Assembly: GCA_038206985.1 (NCBI GenBank)
Contig: JBBRAH010000008.1
Location: 17,851 to 81,850, forward strand
Source: CAXMST01 sp038206985
GTDB taxonomy: Bacteria; Actinomycetota; Thermoleophilia; Solirubrobacterales; 70-9
Length of the DNA: 64,000 nt
Direction of reading: 5' to 3'
The position numbers and the translations under genes are program-made. The notes below the pieces were generated by a model. It searched no databases. It was not told the DNA's origin and was given only the letters and a program-made list of their open reading frames with translations. How positions within the stretch are numbered: the stretch's first letter is position 1; each line of letters begins with the position of its first letter. This document shows positions 59,471 to 64,000 of this stretch, one piece after another.

Positions 59471-59938
59471 ATGACGCGCTCCCATCCCAGACAGCTGCGC
59501 TCAACGGCCTCGATTGCCGCGCTGGCCCTCGTCCTGCTCGCCGGCTGCGGAGGCGACGACGGAAGCGACACCACCTCGGAGGCCCGCGCCGCGTTCCTGC
59601 AGAGCGCCGACGCGATCTGCGCCGCCGGAGACAAGAAGGTGGACGCGGAGCTGGCCGCGCGCTTCACCGACCCGGCCTCGGCGCCGCCCCGGGACGAGCA
59701 GGAACAGTTCGTCTCCGAGGTTGTCGCGCCGGCGCTGAGCGAACAGCTCGAGCAGCTGCGGGCACTCCCGGTCCCAGCCGGTGATCAAGCGCAGGTACGC
59801 CGCATCCTGCGGGCATTGGCCGCGCTCGCGAAGAAGGCGGCGAACAACCCGGACGCCGTGCTCGACGTCGAGGCCCCGCCTCGCGCGGCACGCCTCGCCC
59901 AGCGCTACGGCCTGAACTCCTGCGGGGGCGGCTCCTAG
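59471..59938 (+). CDS. Lipoprotein, tandem paralog 1
   Basis: Exported lipoprotein of 155 aa. Lipobox LLAGC; the mature domain has two conserved cysteines (ADAICAAGD and YGLNSCGG) that probably form a disulfide. It shares this layout and most of the blocks (EADAIC, EQE.F.SEVV, APPEGDE) with the next gene, so the two are a tandem duplication. ATG 59471 follows TACGCT (59457-59462) by 8 nt. Function unknown. Confidence 0.75.
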   Translation: MTRSHPRQLRSTASIAALALVLLAGCGGDDGSDTTSEARAAFLQSADAICAAGDKKVDAELAARFTDPASAPPRDEQEQFVSEVVAPALSEQLEQLRALPVPAGDQAQVRRILRALAALAKKAANNPDAVLDVEAPPRAARLAQRYGLNSCGGGS

Positions 59939-60062
59939 CCTGAGAGCGCCGGGCTCAAGGGATCGCGCCCGCGTCAGGGGCCTTCGGTCCCTAGAGTGCC
60001 GCCAACGCGCCGGTCTGGATCAGCCGGAGCCGACTCTCGCCACTGGTCCCAGAGGAGATTTT

Positions 60063-60581
60063 ATGCCGAAGCCCAAGTCCAGTTCCATCTTCCGTCTCGC
60101 GATCGCAGCCGTCGCTGCCTTTGCCCTGCTGCTCGCCGGGTGCGGAGGCGACGACTCGACGACCAGCTCCGAGTCGACGAGCCCCACCACCACCAGCTCC
60201 GAGAGCACCGAGACGAGCGCTTCCGGCCCCAAGGAAGAGTTCATCGCCGAGGCCGACGCGATCTGCGATCAGGGCGACCAGGAGATCCAGGCGGCGTTGA
60301 TCGAGCGTTTCGGCGACGACCCGACCGCCCAGCCCAGCAAGAAGGAGCAGGAGGCCTTCCTGAGCGAGGTCGTGGCCCAGAACTACCGGGACCAGAGCGA
60401 GGCGATCGCGGAGCTGACACCGCCCGAGGGCGACGAGGAGCAGATCTCCGCGATCCTCACGGCGCTCGGCGAGTTCGCCGATCAGGTCGAGGACGACCCC
60501 GGCTCCGTGCTGGAGCTGACCGAGCCGCCCGAGGCCTCACAGCTCGCGCAGGCCTACGGCCTACAGAGCTGCGGCAGCTGA
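60063..60581 (+). CDS. Lipoprotein, tandem paralog 2
   Basis: Exported lipoprotein of 172 aa: lipobox LLLAGC, a Ser/Thr-rich linker, then a helical domain with ADAICDQGD and YGLQSCGS, matching the paralog upstream. An AGGAG ribosome site sits 5 nt from ATG 60063, so the two paralogs are translated differently (leaderless against Shine-Dalgarno). Confidence 0.77.
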   Translation: MPKPKSSSIFRLAIAAVAAFALLLAGCGGDDSTTSSESTSPTTTSSESTETSASGPKEEFIAEADAICDQGDQEIQAALIERFGDDPTAQPSKKEQEAFLSEVVAQNYRDQSEAIAELTPPEGDEEQISAILTALGEFADQVEDDPGSVLELTEPPEASQLAQAYGLQSCGS

Positions 60582-60602
60582 CCGCAGCCTGAGCCTGAGC
60601 CT

Positions 60603-61625
60603 CTAGGGCCGCCCGAGGCGGTCCTTGAGGCTCTCGATCACCTCGACCGGGGTCGGGTCGGCAGATTCCCGCACGGCCAGCTCCAGGGAGAGCAGGTCGC
60701 CGAGCATCACGGTCCAGAGCAGCCGCTCGGTGCGGGTCTCGCCCTGGGTCTCGATACGGATCACTTTGTGGGCGCGGGGGGCGATGAGCTCCGCCGTGAG
60801 CTCGATGCGCTGACGCTCGCGCGGGTGCTGGTCCTCGTCCTCGAGAAACAGAGCCGAGTAGGTGCCGGCCTCCCCGCCGGTCCAGCCGACGATCTCGTTG
60901 TGGTCCATCTCCGGCAGCTCATGTGAGAAAGCCGGAAGCTTGGAGTTCTCGTTGATCTGGCACTTCCAGCGGTAGGCGACCGGGCTGGTCAGACCGCAAC
61001 CGTAGATCAGTGGTACGGAGCCGTGCAGCGCGTCGGCCAGCTCGGCGGCCTTGGCGAGGAGCGAGCCCTTGATGCTCTCCAGGTGCGCGGCCGAGCTGTC
61101 GATCTCGGTGCGGATCGCCGGTCCAACGCCGACCGCGGCCGCGACCTCCGCGGCGAGCGTGAAGGTGTAGCCGACCGCCGCCCGTGGCTGCAGGCCCGCG
61201 GGCATGCCGATCACCGGCACGCCGTCGCGGCGGGCGGCCTCGGCCAGCGAGCCACCCGTGGTCGCCGCGATCCGCCGGGCGCCGACCGCCTCGGCGGCCG
61301 CGTAACAGGCCATCGTCTCCTCGGTGTTGCCCGAGTAACTGGAGATGAAGATCGCCCGGTCGGGAGGAGTCCAGGAGGGCACGCCGTAGGCACGCGCGAC
61401 CTCCAGCGGCTTAGCGAGACGCCCGCCGAGCGCCGCTGCGGCGAGATCGCCACCGATCGCGGAGCCGCCCATGCCGCAGACCACGAGCCCGCTGCATCCG
61501 GACTCCTCGATCCGGGCCGACTGAAAACGCCACAGGGCATCCCTGAGGTGGTCGGGCAGCGCCATCGTGGCGTCGTATTGATCACCGGAGTCGATCGCTC
61601 CGATGCGCTCCTGCAAGTCACTCAT
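60603..61625 (-). CDS. Bifunctional phosphoglucose/phosphomannose isomerase
   Basis: SIS-domain sugar isomerase of 340 aa. SIS phosphosugar motifs: VVCGMGGSAIGGDL, FISSYSGNTEETMACYAAAEAVGARRIAATTGG, and the C-terminal LSLELAVRESADPTPVEVI. Enzymes of this family in actinobacteria interconvert fructose-6-phosphate with glucose- or mannose-6-phosphate. It overlaps the nucleotidyltransferase gene by 4 nt and supplies it with substrate. Confidence 0.87.
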   Translation of the reverse strand: MSDLQERIGAIDSGDQYDATMALPDHLRDALWRFQSARIEESGCSGLVVCGMGGSAIGGDLAAAALGGRLAKPLEVARAYGVPSWTPPDRAIFISSYSGNTEETMACYAAAEAVGARRIAATTGGSLAEAARRDGVPVIGMPAGLQPRAAVGYTFTLAAEVAAAVGVGPAIRTEIDSSAAHLESIKGSLLAKAAELADALHGSVPLIYGCGLTSPVAYRWKCQINENSKLPAFSHELPEMDHNEIVGWTGGEAGTYSALFLEDEDQHPRERQRIELTAELIAPRAHKVIRIETQGETRTERLLWTVMLGDLLSLELAVRESADPTPVEVIESLKDRLGRP

Positions 61626-62707
61626 GCTGTCTCTCCCGGTCCGACCTTGGCTCCGGCTCCCAGTGCCGCCGACGCGGTGATCGTCGCCTCGGCGCCGATC
61701 ACCGAGCCCTCGGGCACGGTCGCCCCATCCTCGATCGTCACGCCGGCGGCGAGGATCGCTCCATTCACTGTTGCGCCCGCGCCGATCGTGCAGTCGCTGA
61801 AGATTGCCGAGCCCTCGATCCTGGCCCGCTCGCCGACGCTGGTCCCGGTGCCGATCACGGCCCGCTCGCCGACCTGGGAGCCGGCACCGATCGTCGCGCC
61901 CGCCTCGACGAAGGCCGGGCCGGAGATCGTGGCGTCGTCGCCGATCTCTGCATCCGCATCAACGAAGATCCCGTCGCCGTCAACCTTTGCGCCCGGCTCA
62001 GTCTCGACCTTGCGGCAGAGGATGTCCCAGCAGGCGTCCAGGTAGCGCTGCGGCGTGCCGATGTCCATCCAGTAGCCCTCGAGGCGCTGCGAGTAGGCGC
62101 CGTTGTCGACCAGCTTCGGAAAGACCTCCCGCTCGATCGAGACGTCCTCGTCGGGCGGGATCAGGTCGAGAACTTCCTTCTCGAGCACATAGGCGCCGGC
62201 CGAGACCTCGTCGGTGTCGATCTGCTCGGGATCCGGCTTCTCGAGGAACTCGACGATCTCGCCGTCTTCGGTGCGCCGGACGAGGCCGTAGGCGCTCGGA
62301 TCCTCGACCGGGTAGAGGGCGAGCGTGGCCCGGGCGCCGCTGCTGGTGTGGCGCTCCAGCAGGCGGCTCAGGTCGAGGTCGGTCAGGACGTCGCCGTTGA
62401 GGGCGAAGAAGCGATCCTCGAGCAGGTCCTCGGCGAACTTGATCGCGCCGGCGGTTCCACGCGGCTCGGGTTCCTCGACGTAGCGCAGGCGGGGCCCGCC
62501 GGGGATCTGGTCGCCGAGCGACTCGCGCAGGGCGTCGGGGAGGAAGCCACAGGCCATGACGATGTCGTCGACTCCGTGCCGGGCCAGCCAATCGATCATG
62601 TAGCGCATGAACGGGCGGTCGACCAGCGGGATGACCGGCTTGGGCACGGTCAGCGTCACGGGGCGCAACCGGGTGCCGTGACCCCCGACGAGGATCAGTG
62701 CCTGCAA
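61622..62707 (-). CDS. NDP-sugar pyrophosphorylase (ManC/RfbA-like)
   Basis: Nucleotidyltransferase of 361 aa: ALILVGGHGTRLRPVTLTVPKPVIPLVDRPFM, FALNGDVLTDLDLSRLLERH, VEFLEKPDPEQI, then beta-helix repeats (hexapeptide-like GAxVNG/GDDATISGPAFVEAGATIG). Probably makes GDP-mannose or dTDP-/UDP-glucose. GAAGGAG ribosome site upstream of ATG 62707. A second nucleotidyltransferase at 58.3 kb suggests different sugars. Confidence 0.87.
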   Translation of the reverse strand: MQALILVGGHGTRLRPVTLTVPKPVIPLVDRPFMRYMIDWLARHGVDDIVMACGFLPDALRESLGDQIPGGPRLRYVEEPEPRGTAGAIKFAEDLLEDRFFALNGDVLTDLDLSRLLERHTSSGARATLALYPVEDPSAYGLVRRTEDGEIVEFLEKPDPEQIDTDEVSAGAYVLEKEVLDLIPPDEDVSIEREVFPKLVDNGAYSQRLEGYWMDIGTPQRYLDACWDILCRKVETEPGAKVDGDGIFVDADAEIGDDATISGPAFVEAGATIGAGSQVGERAVIGTGTSVGERARIEGSAIFSDCTIGAGATVNGAILAAGVTIEDGATVPEGSVIGAEATITASAALGAGAKVGPGETA

Positions 62708-62806
62708 GATGTCTCCTTCAAAGATCGGTGAGAACGGACGGGAGCCGCTTGTCTATCAGTTCCTCCGGCACCGGCGAGCGCGGGGGCGAGCGGCGGTCGG
62801 GGGGGA

Positions 62807-64000
62807 TCAGCCGGGGACGGAGCCGCGGCCGATGCCCTCGTAGGTCAGCCCGGCGGCGCGGATCGTCTCGGGGTCGAGGAAATTACGCCCGTCGATCAGC
62901 AGCGGCGTGGACATCGAGCCGGCAACTCGGCGCCAGTCGAGCTCGGCGAACTCCGGCCACTCCGTGACGACGATCGCCGCGTCGGCGCCCTCCAGGGCGG
63001 CCTCCGCGGTCTCCGACATCTCAACCGCCGGGAGCATGTCGCCGGCCACGGTTGCGGCCACCGGGTCGAAGGCCGCGACGCTGGCGCCCTCGCCCTGCAG
63101 GCGAGCGGCCAGCACCAGGCTCGAGGCCTCGCGCATGTCGTCGGTGTGCGGCTTGAAGGCGAGGCCGAGCAGCGCGATCCGGCGCCCCACCAGGGAGCCG
63201 AGGTGCTTGGTCAGCTTGCCGAGCACCCGCCGCTTCTGCAACTCATTGACCTCGATCACCGAGTTGAGCAGCTGGAAGTGGTAGCCGGAGTTGCCGGCGA
63301 GCTGCTTGAGCGCGGTCACGTCTTTTGGAAAGCAGCTGCCGCCGTAGCCGATTCCCGCGCGCAGGAAACTCGGACCGATGCGCTCGTCGAGGCCCATGCC
63401 GTGAGCGACCTGCGTGACGTCGGCGCCGACCTCCTCGCAGACGTTGGCGATCTCGTTGATGAAGCTGATCTTGGCGGCGAGGAAGGCGTTGGAGGCGAGC
63501 TTGATCATCTCCGCCGAGGCGACGTCGGTGCGCAGGATCGCGCCGCCGAGCGGCTCGTAGAGCGCCGCCACCGCGTCCGCCGCCTCCTCGTCGCCGGAGT
63601 CGGCACCGATCACGACGCGGTCGGGATGCATGAAGTCCTTGACCGCGGTCCCCTCCTTGAGGAACTCGGGACAGGAGACGTAGGCGAGGCTCGGCATGTC
63701 GCGGCGGATCGATTCGCCGGTGCCGGCCGGCACCGTGCTCTTCATCACCAGCACGTGATCGGAGTCGGCGGGCAGGTCGTGGACGACCGCGCGCACGCGC
63801 GAGAGGTCGGCGTCGCCCGAGTAGGTCGGCGGCGTGTCGACGCAGCAGAACAGCAGCCGGGCGGTCTCGAGCATCTCCTCCATCTCGGTGGAGAAGGTGA
63901 GCCGCTCGCGGTTTCGCTCGACCAGCTCGGGTAGGCCCGGCTCGTGGATCGGCAGCGGCGCTCCGGAGCGCAGTGAGTCGATCTTCGCCGCGTTGACGTC
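62807..64000 (-). CDS. UDP-glucose/GDP-mannose dehydrogenase family (partial, off the right edge)
   Basis: 397 codons visible; the N terminus lies beyond base 64000. NAD-dependent enzyme that oxidises UDP-glucose (or GDP-mannose) to the uronate. Visible: the end of the Rossmann fold (FCCVDTPP), MKSTVPAGTGE, the NAFLAAKISFINEIANVCEEVGADV helix, the catalytic GIGYGGSCFPKDVTAL (Cys), VLGLAFKPHTDDMREASS and DAAIVVTEWPEF. It ends the sugar-nucleotide block 99 nt upstream of the ManC-like gene on the same strand and could be co-transcribed. Confidence 0.9.
   Translation of the reverse strand, partial: DVNAAKIDSLRSGAPLPIHEPGLPELVERNRERLTFSTEMEEMLETARLLFCCVDTPPTYSGDADLSRVRAVVHDLPADSDHVLVMKSTVPAGTGESIRRDMPSLAYVSCPEFLKEGTAVKDFMHPDRVVIGADSGDEEAADAVAALYEPLGGAILRTDVASAEMIKLASNAFLAAKISFINEIANVCEEVGADVTQVAHGMGLDERIGPSFLRAGIGYGGSCFPKDVTALKQLAGNSGYHFQLLNSVIEVNELQKRRVLGKLTKHLGSLVGRRIALLGLAFKPHTDDMREASSLVLAARLQGEGASVAAFDPVAATVAGDMLPAVEMSETAEAALEGADAAIVVTEWPEFAELDWRRVAGSMSTPLLIDGRNFLDPETIRAAGLTYEGIGRGSVPG

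Noticed and set aside
1..64000. tRNA, rRNA or riboswitch
   Set aside because: No cloverleaf with a GTTCGA-type T-loop, no rRNA segment and no recognised riboswitch core was seen by eye; a covariance-model search would be needed to exclude them firmly.

Overview
The window is a compact, GC-rich bacterial chromosome segment, most likely from an actinobacterium of the class Thermoleophilia (Solirubrobacterales-like). I infer this from gene content and base composition, not from a search. The supporting genes are a luciferase-like (F420-type) oxidoreductase, a VKOR/DsbA disulfide pair, a WS/DGAT acyltransferase, a CvpA-type membrane serine protease, IspH, and a transpeptidase with a MecA-like N-terminal domain. 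No rRNA, tRNA or CRISPR array was seen. A TAnnnT box lying 6-8 nt upstream of the start codon recurs on both strands, so many mRNAs here appear to be leaderless. I used this to choose several starts, including a possible ATC start at 12782.

Layout. 0.1-9.1 kb: F420-type oxidoreductase, VKOR + DsbA-like pair, a zinc ABC transporter (ZnuA, ATPase, two permeases) divergent from a Fur/Zur regulator with two candidate Zur boxes between them, then an M23 peptidase lipoprotein and a YibE/F protein. 9.2-12.0 kb: a six-gene minus-strand cluster of membrane proteins and a cupredoxin-like lipoprotein, including two small genes of 56 and 59 aa. 12-22.7 kb: mostly housekeeping genes (TenA/PqqC-like, thioredoxin-like, IspH, RDD, M28 peptidase, WS/DGAT, DMT transporter, MDR oxidoreductase, zinc metallopeptidase, DUF3089 esterase).

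22.9-31.5 kb is the unusual region. The 3' end of an intact DUF59 (SufT/PaaD-like) metal-sulfur assembly gene at 31186-31500 recurs four more times (22925, 25627, 27439, 28926). All copies are in the same orientation, and each keeps the last codons and a stop. Between the copies lie cargo genes: a GIY-YIG/DUF2075 helicase with a MazG-like hydrolase and an AbiEi remnant, a HipBA-type toxin-antitoxin with three operators, a class III nucleotidyl cyclase, and a secreted phospholipase C-like RTX protein. This looks like serial insertion of cassettes at one gene 3' end. No integrase is visible.

31.5-37.5 kb: NiCo transporter and an overlapping four-gene operon (FxsA, unknown, HAD, GNAT-like), then Mug glycosylase and DegV. 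37.7-40.3 kb: two tandem 108-bp structured repeats with a compensatory base change. The second is split by an intact IS21-family element (37943-40288) with a 5-bp target duplication. 41-47.8 kb: a large AddB/AddA-type helicase-nuclease pair. 47.8-56.4 kb: beta-propeller protein, lipoproteins, HxlR regulator, MarP-like protease divergent from a penicillin-binding transpeptidase, SRPBCC and ParA. 56.5-64 kb: homoserine kinase with two thioredoxin-fold proteins, and a sugar-nucleotide block (two nucleotidyltransferases, phosphoglucose/phosphomannose isomerase, UDP-sugar dehydrogenase running off the right edge) that probably feeds envelope polysaccharide synthesis.
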